Below are positions 1 through 7,457 of a stretch of 7,939 bases of DNA, in pieces; position 1 is the first letter of the stretch, and every line of letters starts with the position of its first letter. Source of the DNA: an uncultured Bacteroidota bacterium (GTDB taxonomy: Bacteria; Bacteroidota; Bacteroidia; Flavobacteriales; Flavobacteriaceae); NCBI GenBank assembly GCA_903837025.1, contig CAILTC010000253.1, positions 1 through 7,939 on the forward strand, given 5' to 3'. The position numbers were made by a program, and so were the translations under genes. The notes beneath the pieces were generated by a model. The model did no database searches. It had not been told where the DNA came from and saw only the letters and a list, made by a program, of their open reading frames with translations.

Positions 1-857
1 CTGGAGATATTACATTAACATCAACACCAAATGGTCCATTAACGATGAACCCTGACGGAACGATCTCGGTAACGTCAAACACACCAGCAGGAACGTATCC
101 AATTAGTTATACTATTTGTGAGGTGAATAATCCAACAAACTGTAGCACGGTAACAGTGTTTGTAACTGTATTAGAAAAGCCAAGTATAGCCATAATAATG
201 GCGGCTCATTTTAATGATGATCATAAAGATGGATTTGCAGTAATTGGGGAGACTATTAGCTATAGTTTTACGGTTACAAATACAGGAAATGTAGCATTAA
301 CTAATGTTACCATTACAGATCCATTGACAGGGATTGTTCTTTCAGGCGGACCAATATCATTAGGTATAGGACAAGCTAATAGCATTGCATTTTCAGGAAT
401 CTATTCTTTAACTAAAGATGACCTACTTTTAGGAATGGTAACTAATCAGGCTACAGCTTTTGGAACCAGTCCTTTGAACAATATTGTAAAAGATTTGTCT
501 GATAGTAACTCTTCTTTGAATAATAATCCAACAGTTATACCAATCGATGGTTGTGATATAGAAGTCTTCAATGCGGTATCACCAAATGGAGATGGACAAA
601 ACGATGTGTTTTATATCCGAGGATTGGAATGTTATTCGGATAATACGGTAGAGATATACAACCGTTGGGGTGTATTGGTATTCGAAAGAAGTGGTTATAA
701 TAATTCAGATCGAGCCTTTAAAGGAATTTCTGAAGGTCGAGTAACAGTAAATAAATCAGAAGAATTACCAGTTGGTACTTATTTCTATATTTTGAAATAC
801 AAGGATAAAGCTTCGAATGCATTTCAGAAAGCAGGTTATTTATATTTAAATAGATAA
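1..857 (+). CDS. Adhesin-like T9SS cargo protein, C-terminal part (gliding motility-associated C-terminal domain); 5' end outside window
   Basis: The reading frame is open to the first base (codons start at base 3), so this is the 3' end of a longer gene; the ATG at 45 is internal. Bases 3-177 encode the end of a Thr/Val-rich beta-sandwich module (NPDGTISV, PAGTYPISYTICE) of a kind that often repeats in tandem in flavobacterial surface proteins. Bases about 178-546 encode a DUF11-like module (GETISYSFTVTNTGNVALTNVTITD). Bases 552-854 encode a type B T9SS sorting domain: it opens with CDIEVFNAVSPNGDGQNDVF, continues through EIYNRWGVLVFE and LPVGTYFYIL, and ends GYLYLNR. Family knowledge: this C-terminal domain directs export through the T9SS, and type B cargo usually needs a partner SprF-like protein, which is encoded next. 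The protein is therefore inferred to be exported and surface-displayed or released. Its binding target cannot be read from this fragment. Confidence 0.93.
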   Translation, partial: GDITLTSTPNGPLTMNPDGTISVTSNTPAGTYPISYTICEVNNPTNCSTVTVFVTVLEKPSIAIIMAAHFNDDHKDGFAVIGETISYSFTVTNTGNVALTNVTITDPLTGIVLSGGPISLGIGQANSIAFSGIYSLTKDDLLLGMVTNQATAFGTSPLNNIVKDLSDSNSSLNNNPTVIPIDGCDIEVFNAVSPNGDGQNDVFYIRGLECYSDNTVEIYNRWGVLVFERSGYNNSDRAFKGISEGRVTVNKSEELPVGTYFYILKYKDKASNAFQKAGYLYLNR

Positions 858-865
858 AAAAAACT

Positions 866-893
866 AATTCCCGAGGAAATTATTCTCGGGATT
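866..893 (+). promoter_or_regulatory. Intercistronic GC-rich hairpin between the cargo gene and the porP/sprF-like gene
   Basis: Bases 870-875 (CCCGAG) pair with 885-890 (CTCGGG) around a 9-nt loop. Three further A-T pairs can form outside, with one bulged T. No T tract follows on the + strand, so it is not a standard terminator for the upstream gene. An eight-A run at 856-863 precedes it, which would be a T tract if read on the minus strand. It may slow or partly stop transcription, or protect a processed 3' end, which would set the ratio of cargo to partner mRNA. The structure is seen; the role is inferred. Confidence 0.45.
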
Positions 894-906
894 AAAATCA
901 AAATAG

Positions 907-1833
907 ATGAAAACATCAATTAGAATAGTAGTATTGCTTTTATTGTCCGCTTCGAGTTATGCCCAGCAAGATGCTCAGTTTACACAATATATGTACAACA
1001 CCATCAACATTAACCCAGCTTATGCAGGATCTAGAGAAGCGATGAGTATTTTTGCTTTACATCGTACGCAGTGGGTAGGATTAGATGGCGCCCCAGTGAC
1101 TAATGCGGCTTCTTTAAATACTCCGATAAATGGTAGCAATGTAGGGCTAGGAGTATCAATAATCAACGACAAGATAGGGCCATCTGATGAAAATAACATT
1201 TCAGTAGATTTCTCTTATACTTTAAACACATCGGATACTTTTAAATTATCCTTTGGATTAAAGGCAACAGCAGATTTGTTGAATGTTGATTTCAACAAAC
1301 TCAGTCAATACGATAAGAATGACTATGCTTTTCAAAATAATATAGACAATAAGTTTTCTCCAAATGTAGGAGTAGGTTTGTATTTGCATTCTGACAAAAC
1401 CTATTTTGGATTATCTGTGCCTAATTTACTAGAGACTAAGCATTTTGATAGAAGTGCCAGTAAAGGAAGTAGTTTAGTATCAAAAGAAGTTATCAATTAT
1501 TATTTCATAGCGGGACATGTTTTTGATTTGACTGGAGATATCAAGTTTAAGCCCTCTATACTTACTAAAATGGTTTACGGCGCACCCTTGCAAGTTGATA
1601 TTTCTGGAAACTTTATGTTTAGTGACAAGTTTGTGCTTGGTGTTGCTTATAGATGGAGTGCAGCGATGAGTGCCATGGTAGGATTTCAAGCGACAGATTC
1701 TTGGTTTATAGGCTATGGATATGATCTAGAAACTACAAAATTAGCGAACTATAATTCAGGTTCTCACGAATTATTTTTACGTTACGAATTGTTCAACAAA
1801 TATGATAAAATCATCTCTCCAAGATTCTTCTAA
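907..1833 (+). CDS. PorP/SprF-family type IX secretion system outer-membrane protein
   Basis: The 308-residue product has a signal peptide: a Lys/Arg start, a hydrophobic core (VVLLLLS) and probable cleavage after Ala19 in SSYA-QQ. The mature N-terminus carries the family signature QYMYNTININPAYAGS (about residues 27-42) followed by HRTQWVGLDGAP (52-63). The rest is alternating amphipathic strands ending in an aromatic residue (Phe308), as expected for an outer-membrane beta-barrel. Family knowledge: SprF supports secretion of the adhesin SprB in Flavobacterium, PorP belongs to the Porphyromonas T9SS, and many paralogs sit next to one type B cargo gene and serve it. The cargo gene lies 49 bp upstream, so this is inferred to be its dedicated partner, not the core PorP. 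No promoter-like motif lies in the gap, so co-transcription with the cargo gene is likely. The ATG fits because the signal peptide starts directly at it. Confidence 0.93.
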   Translation: MKTSIRIVVLLLLSASSYAQQDAQFTQYMYNTININPAYAGSREAMSIFALHRTQWVGLDGAPVTNAASLNTPINGSNVGLGVSIINDKIGPSDENNISVDFSYTLNTSDTFKLSFGLKATADLLNVDFNKLSQYDKNDYAFQNNIDNKFSPNVGVGLYLHSDKTYFGLSVPNLLETKHFDRSASKGSSLVSKEVINYYFIAGHVFDLTGDIKFKPSILTKMVYGAPLQVDISGNFMFSDKFVLGVAYRWSAAMSAMVGFQATDSWFIGYGYDLETTKLANYNSGSHELFLRYELFNKYDKIISPRFF

Positions 1834-1844
1834 AACGACAAATT

Positions 1845-3785
1845 ATGAAAATTAACACTTTAATTTATAGCGTTATTTTGAGCCTACTAGTTCTGCTAGG
1901 CTATGCGCAAAAAGCCAAAGTAGCTGCGGCAGACAAACAATATTATAATTATGCCTATGTGGATGCCATAAAGGTTTATGAGCGCGTAGCGCAGAAAGGA
2001 TATAAAGACGAAAAAATGTTTCAAAAACTAGGAAACGCTTATTATTTTAATGCAGATTTAGTGAAAGCAGCAAAATGGTATGGGGAACTTTTCCAAATGA
2101 ATTTAAATCAAGAAAGTGAATATTGTTATCGGTATTCACAATGTTTAAAAGCATTAGGGGATTATATCCAAGCCGATAAAATGCTAGCTAATTTTAACAA
2201 AAAATCAGGTAACGATTTAAGAGCTCAGCTTTATCAAGATCATAAAAATTATCTTGAAGAAATTAAAGCCAATTCGGGACGATTCAATATTGAAGATGCA
2301 GGAATCAACTCGTCGTTTTCGGACTATGGGAGTTCCTTTTCGGGTAACAAATTAGTATTCGCTTCTGCACGGGATACCGGGGGATTCTCAAAGAAAGTTT
2401 TTAAATGGACTAACCAATCCTTTACGAATTTATACAGTTCTGAAGTGAAAAATGATGGTACTTTAATGCAGCCCGAGCGTTTTAGTAAAATGATAAATTC
2501 TAAATTTCATGAATCGACACCTGTTTTTACAAGAGACGGTAAGACGATGTATTTTACTAGAAATAACTATTTAGATGGAAAAAAAGGAAAAGACGACAAG
2601 AAAATTACATTATTAAAACTGTACAAAGCGACACTAAACCAAGATGGAGAATGGGATAATATAGTTGCTTTACCTTTCAATAGCGATAATTATAGCGTAG
2701 CGCATCCCGCTTTAAGTGTAGACGAAAAAGTCTTGTACTTTGCTTCCGATATGCCTGGTACCTTAGGACAATCTGATTTGTTTAAAGTAACAATTAACCA
2801 AAACGGAACATATGGTGCCCCACAAAATTTAGGTAACACAATTAATACCCAAGGCAGGGAAACCTTCCCTTTTGTAAGTAACGATAACGAATTGTATTTT
2901 GCAAGTGATGGAAGACCCGGACTTGGAGGGTTAGATGTTTATGTAGGCAAGATCGGAAATGATAACACTATTAATGATATAGAAAATGTAGGTGCTCCAA
3001 TAAATAGTCCCAATGATGATTTTGCTTTTTTAATAGACAGCAAAAGCAGAAATGGTTTCTTTACATCGAACCGCGCAGGAGGAAAAGGCTTTGATGATAT
3101 TTATAAGTTCACTGAAACCCGCAAGTTAGAATGTGAACAAAGCTTAACAGGAATAATTACCAATAATGAAACGACAAAAATAGTGCCAGATACCAAGTTG
3201 AGTTTGTTTGATGAGAAATTCCACCTCCTAAAAGAAGGAACCTCTGATCATGACGGTAATTACAGCTTTGAAGTGCTTTGTGGAAAAACCTATTTTGTAA
3301 GAGCAGAGAAACAAGGCTTTGAGATCAAAGAAGGGAATATTTCTATTGTCAAAACATCAGGAAAAAGTCAGTTGAACCTAACTTTGGAACAACGAATCAA
3401 ACCAATAGGTATAGGGACAGATTTAGCCAAGACTTTAAATATTCCTATGATTTATTTTGATTTAGATAAATCGGTTATCCGTAATAATGCCACTTTTGAG
3501 TTAGCTAAAGTACTTGCAATAATGCAGGAATATCCAAATATGAAAATAGATATTCGTTCGCATACTGACAGCCGACAAACGACTCGATATAACAAAACCT
3601 TGTCCGACAAACGAGCCAAATCTACAATGGCATGGTTGATAAAAAACGGTATTCAAGCCACTAGGCTAAAAGCAAAAGGTTATGGAGAGTCGCAATTAAT
3701 CAACAAATGTTCTGATGGGGTACCGTGTACCGAGGAAGAGCACCAAGCCAATAGACGTAGTGAGTTTGTTGTTGTGTCAATGTAA
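1845..3785 (+). CDS. OmpA-family protein with TPR, PD40 propeller, carboxypeptidase-regulatory-like and peptidoglycan-binding domains
   Basis: The 646-residue product has a signal peptide (hydrophobic stretch ILSLLVLLGYA, cleavage near residue 21). Residues about 30-125 look like TPR helices (KLGNAYYFNADLVKAAKWYG). Residues about 160-420 hold at least four PD40/WD40-like blades, such as STPVFTRDGKTMYFTRNN (224-241) and LYFASD at 297-302 and 350-355. Residues about 432-515 form a carboxypeptidase-regulatory-like beta-sandwich. Residues about 533-646 are the OmpA C-terminal domain: IYFDLDKS, HTDSR with Asp575, SDKRAKS with Arg590, and a closing NRRSEFVVV. Asp575 and Arg590 match the pair that grips peptidoglycan diaminopimelate in OmpA. 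Cys622 and Cys628 may form a disulfide. The gene starts 11 bp after the porP/sprF-like gene, so one operon is likely. Inferred role: a periplasmic anchor or scaffold tying the barrel partner, and perhaps the secreted adhesin, to the cell wall. It resembles the T9SS protein PorE in architecture but is probably a cassette paralog. Confidence 0.92.
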   Translation: MKINTLIYSVILSLLVLLGYAQKAKVAAADKQYYNYAYVDAIKVYERVAQKGYKDEKMFQKLGNAYYFNADLVKAAKWYGELFQMNLNQESEYCYRYSQCLKALGDYIQADKMLANFNKKSGNDLRAQLYQDHKNYLEEIKANSGRFNIEDAGINSSFSDYGSSFSGNKLVFASARDTGGFSKKVFKWTNQSFTNLYSSEVKNDGTLMQPERFSKMINSKFHESTPVFTRDGKTMYFTRNNYLDGKKGKDDKKITLLKLYKATLNQDGEWDNIVALPFNSDNYSVAHPALSVDEKVLYFASDMPGTLGQSDLFKVTINQNGTYGAPQNLGNTINTQGRETFPFVSNDNELYFASDGRPGLGGLDVYVGKIGNDNTINDIENVGAPINSPNDDFAFLIDSKSRNGFFTSNRAGGKGFDDIYKFTETRKLECEQSLTGIITNNETTKIVPDTKLSLFDEKFHLLKEGTSDHDGNYSFEVLCGKTYFVRAEKQGFEIKEGNISIVKTSGKSQLNLTLEQRIKPIGIGTDLAKTLNIPMIYFDLDKSVIRNNATFELAKVLAIMQEYPNMKIDIRSHTDSRQTTRYNKTLSDKRAKSTMAWLIKNGIQATRLKAKGYGESQLINKCSDGVPCTEEEHQANRRSEFVVVSM

Positions 3786-3808
3786 AATGGATAGTTTTGG
3801 AGTTTAAA

Positions 3809-3835
3809 TTGTAATAAAGTACTTAGATACATTTT
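3809..3835 (+). promoter_or_regulatory. Weak candidate promoter for the CBS-domain gene
   Basis: TTG at 3809-3811 is followed after 16 bases by TACATTTT at 3828-3835, one base off the Bacteroidota -7 consensus TAnnTTTG. Transcription would begin near 3841, leaving about 18 nt before the ATG at 3859 or 75 nt before the ATG at 3916. The surroundings are so AT-rich that chance matches are likely. Confidence 0.3.
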
Positions 3836-3915
3836 ATATTAATTAAATATTTAAAATAATGTATCGTTTATATGATTTTTTTTCTAATTTTATAGTCAAC
3901 TTAATTCATTTTGTT

Positions 3916-4341
3916 ATGACTGTAAATCAAATATTAAGCACTAAAGGCAAGGAAGTATATTCAGTACTCTCAACAATAACAGTATATGAGGCCTTAGGAG
4001 TGATGAGCGAAAAAAATATCGGAGCTATTTTAATCATTGAAGATACCGTGTTAAAAGGCATTTTATCCGAAAGAGATTATGCTCGTAAAATCGCGTTAAA
4101 AGCAAAATCATCTAAAAAAACCTTTGTTTATGAAATTATGGAGAAAGAGGTTGTAACAGTTAAACCTTCTGATAGTTTAGATTATTGTATGGAATTGATG
4201 GATTCGAAAAGAGTAAGGCATTTGCCTGTTTCAGAGAACAATACTGTGATAGGTATCATATCGATAAGTGATGTTGTAAAAGCAATAATAGAAATGCAAA
4301 AAGCAACAATTAAGCATTTGGATTCATATATATCCCAATAA
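3916..4341 (+). CDS. Two-CBS-domain (Bateman module) protein
   Basis: The product is 141 residues from this ATG and consists almost wholly of a CBS pair. The first CBS motif spans roughly residues 15-60 (STITVYEALGVMSEKNIGAILIIED, then LKGILSERDYARKI). The second spans roughly 75-130 (VVTVKPSDSLDYCMELMDSKRVRHLPVSENNTVIGIISISDVVKAI). Family knowledge: such pairs bind adenine nucleotides or related ligands and act as energy or redox sensors, usually by controlling a partner protein. No effector domain, signal peptide or membrane segment is present, so a cytosolic role is inferred and the partner is unknown. I chose 3916 because MTVNQILS begins the compact domain. An in-frame ATG at 3859 would add 19 hydrophobic, aromatic-rich residues and has the more A-rich leader, so the longer 160-residue form cannot be excluded. 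The gene looks monocistronic, ending at a strong terminator. Confidence 0.88.
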   Translation: MTVNQILSTKGKEVYSVLSTITVYEALGVMSEKNIGAILIIEDTVLKGILSERDYARKIALKAKSSKKTFVYEIMEKEVVTVKPSDSLDYCMELMDSKRVRHLPVSENNTVIGIISISDVVKAIIEMQKATIKHLDSYISQ

Positions 4342-4364
4342 AAACAAAAGTAATTAACAATTAG

Positions 4365-4396
4365 AAATAGCCACAAATTTATGTGGCTATTTTTTT
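4365..4396 (+). terminator. Intrinsic terminator of the CBS-domain gene
   Basis: AAATAGCCACA (4365-4375) pairs perfectly over 11 bp with TGTGGCTATTT (4382-4392) around a 6-nt loop, and the right arm runs into seven Ts (4390-4396). It starts 24 nt after the stop codon. Stem plus T tract is the classic Rho-independent form on the + strand and separates this unit from the malic enzyme gene. Confidence 0.9.
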
Positions 4397-4431
4397 ATAC
4401 AAAAAACCTAATATATTTTTTGTAAATCAAA

Positions 4432-4456
4432 AGGTTAAAAGTACCCTTTTTAACCT
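4432..4456. promoter_or_regulatory. Perfect 9-bp inverted repeat over the -33 region of the malic enzyme promoter; candidate operator
   Basis: AGGTTAAAA (4432-4440) and TTTTAACCT (4448-4456) are exact reverse complements with a 7-nt spacer (GTACCCT). The repeat lies just upstream of the -7 element at 4465, where the -33 TTG would be expected but is absent. It is not followed by a T tract, so it does not look like a terminator. A dimeric regulator is the natural reading: an activator could replace the missing -33 contact, or a repressor could block RNA polymerase. The regulator itself is unknown. Confidence 0.55.
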
Positions 4457-4464
4457 AAGACTCA

Positions 4465-4472
4465 TATCTTTG
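4465..4472 (+). promoter_or_regulatory. Bacteroidota-type -7 promoter element for the malic enzyme gene
   Basis: TATCTTTG matches TAnnTTTG exactly, 24 nt before the start codon at 4497. Transcription would begin near 4478-4480, leaving a short A-rich leader typical of this phylum. No TTG is found at the normal -33 distance; that place is taken by the inverted repeat at 4432-4456. Confidence 0.7.
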
Positions 4473-4496
4473 TAAAACTGAATAAAATTTAATATA

Positions 4497-6779
4497 ATGG
4501 AGAAGAATAGCAAAAGAAGAGAAGCACTTTTATATCACGCAAAACCTACGCCTGGAAAAATTCAAGTAGTACCAACTAAAAAATATGCAACGCAAAGAGA
4601 TTTATCTTTGGCTTATTCGCCTGGCGTTGCTGAGCCTTGTTTAGAAATAGCAAAAGACGTAAATAATGTTTATAAATATACAGCAAAAGGGAATCTAGTT
4701 GCAGTAATTAGTAACGGAACCGCTGTTTTAGGTCTTGGAGATATTGGTCCGGAGGCTTCAAAACCAGTAATGGAAGGTAAAGGGTTATTGTTTAAAATTT
4801 TTGCAGGTATCGATGTGTTCGATATTGAAATTGGAACCAAAGATATTGAAGAATTTATTCAAACAGTAAAAAACATAGCGCCAACTTTTGGAGGGATAAA
4901 TCTTGAAGATATTAAAGCGCCGGAATCTTTTGAAATAGAAAGAAGATTAGTTGAAGAATTGAATATTCCTGTAATGCATGATGATCAACATGGGACAGCT
5001 ATTATCTCATCGGCAGCTTTGTTGAATGCTTTAGAACTAGCCGGCAAAAAGCCGGAAGATTTAAAAATGGTGGTTTCAGGTGCAGGGTCGGCAGCACTTG
5101 CTTGTGCTAATATGTATATTTTGCTTGGATTAAAACAAGAGAATATTTTGATGTTTAATAGCAAAGGAGTATTGACAAAAGATAATCCGTCACTTTCTAT
5201 ATTGCAACAAAAATATGCCACAGACAAGACATCAATGAGTCTTGAAGAGGCATTAGTAGGTGCAGATATTTTCTTGGGATTGTCATCAGGAGATATTATG
5301 ACTCCAAAAATGTTATTAGGAATGGCGGAAAATCCAATCGTTTTTGCCATGGCAAATCCAGATCCCGAAATTGATTATAATCTTGCTATTGCAACTCGTA
5401 AGGATGTAATTATGGCAACTGGAAGATCAGACCATCCTAACCAAGTGAATAATGTACTTGGTTTTCCTTATATTTTCCGAGGCGCTTTAGATGTTAGAGC
5501 TACAAAAATTAACGAAGCTATGAAAATGGCAGCTGTGAAGGCAATTGCTGCCTTAGCCAAAGAACACGTTCCGGAGCAGGTGAATATAGCTTATGGTGCT
5601 ACCAAATTGACTTTTGGACGGGAGTATATTATTCCGTCCCCATTCGACCCAAGACTGATAACTGTAGTTGCACCAGCTGTAGCAAAAGCGGCTATGGAAT
5701 CAGGTGTAGCTCAAAACCCAATTCAGGATTGGAAAAAATATGAGCAAGAACTATTAGACCGAATGGGTAATGATAATAAAATGGTTCGAATGATTGCTGA
5801 TAGAGCCAAAATGGATCCGAAACGAATTGTTTTTGCCGAAGCTGATCATTTAGATGTTCTTAAAGCAGCTCAAGTTGTATTTGAAGAAGGGATAGGTTTT
5901 CCAATTTTATTAGGGAAAAAAGAAATCATTTTAGAATTGAAAAAAGAACTTGGTTTTGATGCTGATGTTCCAATTATTGATCCGAAAATTAATGAAGAGG
6001 ATTCAAGAAGAAACAAGTTTGCAACAGCATTTTGGAAATCAAGAAAAAGAAGAGGAATTTCTTTATATGATGCCCAAAATTTAATGCGCGAAAGGAATTA
6101 TTTTGCAGCTATGATGGTTAACGAAGGCGAAGCAGATGCTTTGGTAACTGGGCATTCTAGAAGTTATCCGTCTGTTGTAAAACCAATGTTGCAACTTATT
6201 GATAAGGCGCAAGGTGCGTCTATCGTCGCTACAACTAATATGATGATGACTGCCCGTGGTCCGATGTTTTTATCAGATACTGCAATAAATATAAACCCAT
6301 CAGCAGATGATTTGGCAAAAATTGCCATTATGACAGCTAAAACAGCTAAAACTTTTGGAATAGAGCCGGTAATAGCCATGGTGTCGTTTTCTAATTTTGG
6401 ATCTTCGACAAATGAAAGCGCATCAAAAGTAAGAGACGCGGTTGCTTATTTGCATGAAAATCATCCAGATATGATTATTGATGGTGAAATACAAGCGGAT
6501 TTTGCATTAAATCCAGAGATGTTAAAAGCAAAATTCCCTTTTTCTAAACTTGCTGGAAAAAAAGTAAATACCTTAATTTTTCCAAATCTAGAATCAGCGA
6601 ATATTACCTATAAACTCTTAAAAGAATTAGACAAAGTAGATTCTATTGGACCTATTATGTTAGGAATGGGAAAACCAGTTCATATATTTCAATTAGGGGC
6701 AAGTGTTGAAGAAATGGTGAATATGGCTGCGATAGCAGTTATTGATGCTCAGGAAAAAGAGAAGAAAAATAATAAATAG
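4497..6779 (+). CDS. maeB: Malic enzyme with C-terminal phosphotransacetylase-like domain (MaeB type; probably NADP-dependent)
   Basis: The 760-residue length matches the fused MaeB family. It catalyses oxidative decarboxylation of malate to pyruvate, yielding reduced cofactor for biosynthesis and linking the TCA cycle to pyruvate. Residues about 15-155 are the malic domain: [11 protein letters not shown] with probable catalytic Tyr40, GKGLLFK with Lys95, and acidic metal-binding residues in [14 protein letters not shown] (135-148) and MHDDQHGTA (160-168). Residues about 160-400 are the nucleotide-binding domain, with GAGSAA at 195-200, AMANPDPEI (284-292) and [22 protein letters not shown] (309-330). 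Residues about 425-750 are the phosphotransacetylase-like domain. There the catalytic His-Ser-Thr stretch of true Pta is replaced by [15 protein letters not shown] (551-565), so acetyl transfer is unlikely. In E. coli MaeB this domain is regulatory and responds to acetyl-CoA; the same is inferred here. NAD versus NADP preference cannot be settled from sequence. The gene is a separate unit behind its own promoter. Confidence 0.95.
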   Translation: MEKNSKRREALLYHAKPTPGKIQVVPTKKYATQRDLSLAYSPGVAEPCLEIAKDVNNVYKYTAKGNLVAVISNGTAVLGLGDIGPEASKPVMEGKGLLFKIFAGIDVFDIEIGTKDIEEFIQTVKNIAPTFGGINLEDIKAPESFEIERRLVEELNIPVMHDDQHGTAIISSAALLNALELAGKKPEDLKMVVSGAGSAALACANMYILLGLKQENILMFNSKGVLTKDNPSLSILQQKYATDKTSMSLEEALVGADIFLGLSSGDIMTPKMLLGMAENPIVFAMANPDPEIDYNLAIATRKDVIMATGRSDHPNQVNNVLGFPYIFRGALDVRATKINEAMKMAAVKAIAALAKEHVPEQVNIAYGATKLTFGREYIIPSPFDPRLITVVAPAVAKAAMESGVAQNPIQDWKKYEQELLDRMGNDNKMVRMIADRAKMDPKRIVFAEADHLDVLKAAQVVFEEGIGFPILLGKKEIILELKKELGFDADVPIIDPKINEEDSRRNKFATAFWKSRKRRGISLYDAQNLMRERNYFAAMMVNEGEADALVTGHSRSYPSVVKPMLQLIDKAQGASIVATTNMMMTARGPMFLSDTAININPSADDLAKIAIMTAKTAKTFGIEPVIAMVSFSNFGSSTNESASKVRDAVAYLHENHPDMIIDGEIQADFALNPEMLKAKFPFSKLAGKKVNTLIFPNLESANITYKLLKELDKVDSIGPIMLGMGKPVHIFQLGASVEEMVNMAAIAVIDAQEKEKKNNK

Positions 6780-6807
6780 TAATGTAATATTTGCAGAATA
6801 AACAGGA

Positions 6808-6842
6808 CTTATATTGATTTCGAAAGATTCAATGTAAGTTTT
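6808..6842 (+). terminator. Candidate hairpin terminator after the malic enzyme gene, overlapping the ruvA -33 region
   Basis: CTTATATTGA (6808-6817) pairs with TCAATGTAAG (6829-6838) over 10 bp, with one G-U pair. Inside the loop TTTCGAAA (6818-6825) is itself a palindrome. Only four Ts follow (6839-6842), so termination would be weak. The structure also sits over the expected -33 region of the ruvA promoter and could equally be a protein-binding site. It begins 28 nt after the maeB stop codon. Confidence 0.42.
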
Positions 6843-6844
6843 GT

Positions 6845-6852
6845 TATATTTG
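6845..6852 (+). promoter_or_regulatory. Bacteroidota-type -7 promoter element for ruvA (and probably sprA)
   Basis: TATATTTG fits TAnnTTTG exactly and ends 20 nt before the ruvA ATG. The predicted start of transcription is near 6858, giving a leader of roughly 15 nt. No TTG lies at the usual -33 spacing; the nearest (6814-6816) is 28 nt upstream of the element, which is too far. Confidence 0.6.
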
Positions 6853-6872
6853 AACACTTTTAAATTAAATAG

Positions 6873-7454
6873 ATGATAGCACATTTGCAAGGAAAATTAG
6901 TTGAAAAAACGCCAATACATGTTGTTATAGATTGTGGTGGCGTTGGGTATCATGTAAATATCTCTTTGCATACTTATTCCTTGCTTCCTTCTGCTGATTT
7001 TATAAAGTTATATACTTATCTTCAAATTAAAGAAGACGCCCATACTTTGTTTGGTTTTGTTGAAAAATCGGAAAGAGAAATTTTTAAAATGTTGTTGTCT
7101 GTTTCAGGTATTGGTGCTAGTATTGCAAGAACCATGCTATCTTCATTAGACCCTAAACAAATTACAAATGCAATAGCTTCTGGCGATGTGATGACAATTC
7201 AATCCATAAAAGGAATTGGTAGTAAAACGGCTCAAAGGGTAATACTTGATTTGAAGGATAAAGTGTTAAAACTGTATGATATTGATGAAGTTTCGATGTC
7301 TCAAAGCAATACAAATAGAGATGAAGCGTTATCTGCTTTGGAGGTTTTGGGTTTTGTTAGAAAGACCTCGGAAAGAGTTGTCGAAAAAATAATTAAAGAG
7401 AGTCCTGACGGTTCAGTAGAATATATTATTAAGCAAGCTTTAAAAAATTTATAA
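6873..7454 (+). CDS. ruvA: Holliday junction branch migration complex subunit RuvA
   Basis: The 193-residue product has normal RuvA length and all three domains. Residues 1-62 form the OB fold: MIAHLQGKLVEKTP, then CGGVGYHV, and KEDAHTLFGF carrying the acidic pin residues Glu54 and Asp55, which keep the junction unstacked. Residues about 70-135 hold two helix-hairpin-helix motifs, LLSVSGIGASIARTML (74-89) and IKGIGSKTAQRVILDLKDK (112-130), which grip the DNA backbone. Residues about 148-193 form the C-terminal three-helix domain (DEALSALEVLGF) that contacts the RuvB motor. The protein acts as tetramers on four-way junctions in recombinational repair. The start fits the invariant MIA/MIGxLxG opening of the family. 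ruvB is not adjacent in this window; sprA follows within 3-36 nt, so the two are probably co-transcribed although functionally unrelated. No oddity is seen in the protein. Confidence 0.97.
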   Translation: MIAHLQGKLVEKTPIHVVIDCGGVGYHVNISLHTYSLLPSADFIKLYTYLQIKEDAHTLFGFVEKSEREIFKMLLSVSGIGASIARTMLSSLDPKQITNAIASGDVMTIQSIKGIGSKTAQRVILDLKDKVLKLYDIDEVSMSQSNTNRDEALSALEVLGFVRKTSERVVEKIIKESPDGSVEYIIKQALKNL

Positions 7455-7457
7455 AAG

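Noticed and set aside
45..857. Treating the ATG at 45 as a true gene start for a 270-residue protein
   Set aside because: The frame is open upstream to the window edge, the ATG lies inside a beta-sandwich module, and no signal peptide follows it.
1480..1689. A 69-codon minus-strand frame
   Set aside because: It is antisense to the conserved PorP/SprF-like barrel, with no supporting signal.
2565..2610. Lys/Asp-rich insert (DGKKGKDDKK) in the propeller of the OmpA-family protein
   Set aside because: I recall similar lysine-rich loops at this place in related flavobacterial OmpA-family proteins, so it is not an anomaly.
3786..3858. AT-only imperfect dyad (around 3831-3858) as a terminator of the cassette
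   Set aside because: The stem has no G-C pairs and several mismatches, and such dyads arise by chance in this very AT-rich gap.
4182..4376. A 64-codon minus-strand frame across the end of the CBS gene
   Set aside because: It overlaps conserved CBS coding sequence and the terminator stem, and has no independent support.
4985..5350. A 121-codon open frame on the minus strand within the malic enzyme gene
   Set aside because: It is fully antisense to a strongly conserved coding region, has no recognisable domain and no promoter-like motif, and fits a chance frame.
6164..6379. A 71-codon minus-strand frame with a hydrophobic product
   Set aside because: It is the complement of the phosphotransacetylase-like domain; apparent membrane character is a side effect of complementing that coding sequence.
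6693..6890. A 65-codon minus-strand frame over the maeB-ruvA gap
   Set aside because: It overlaps both genes and the ruvA promoter region, with no family resemblance.
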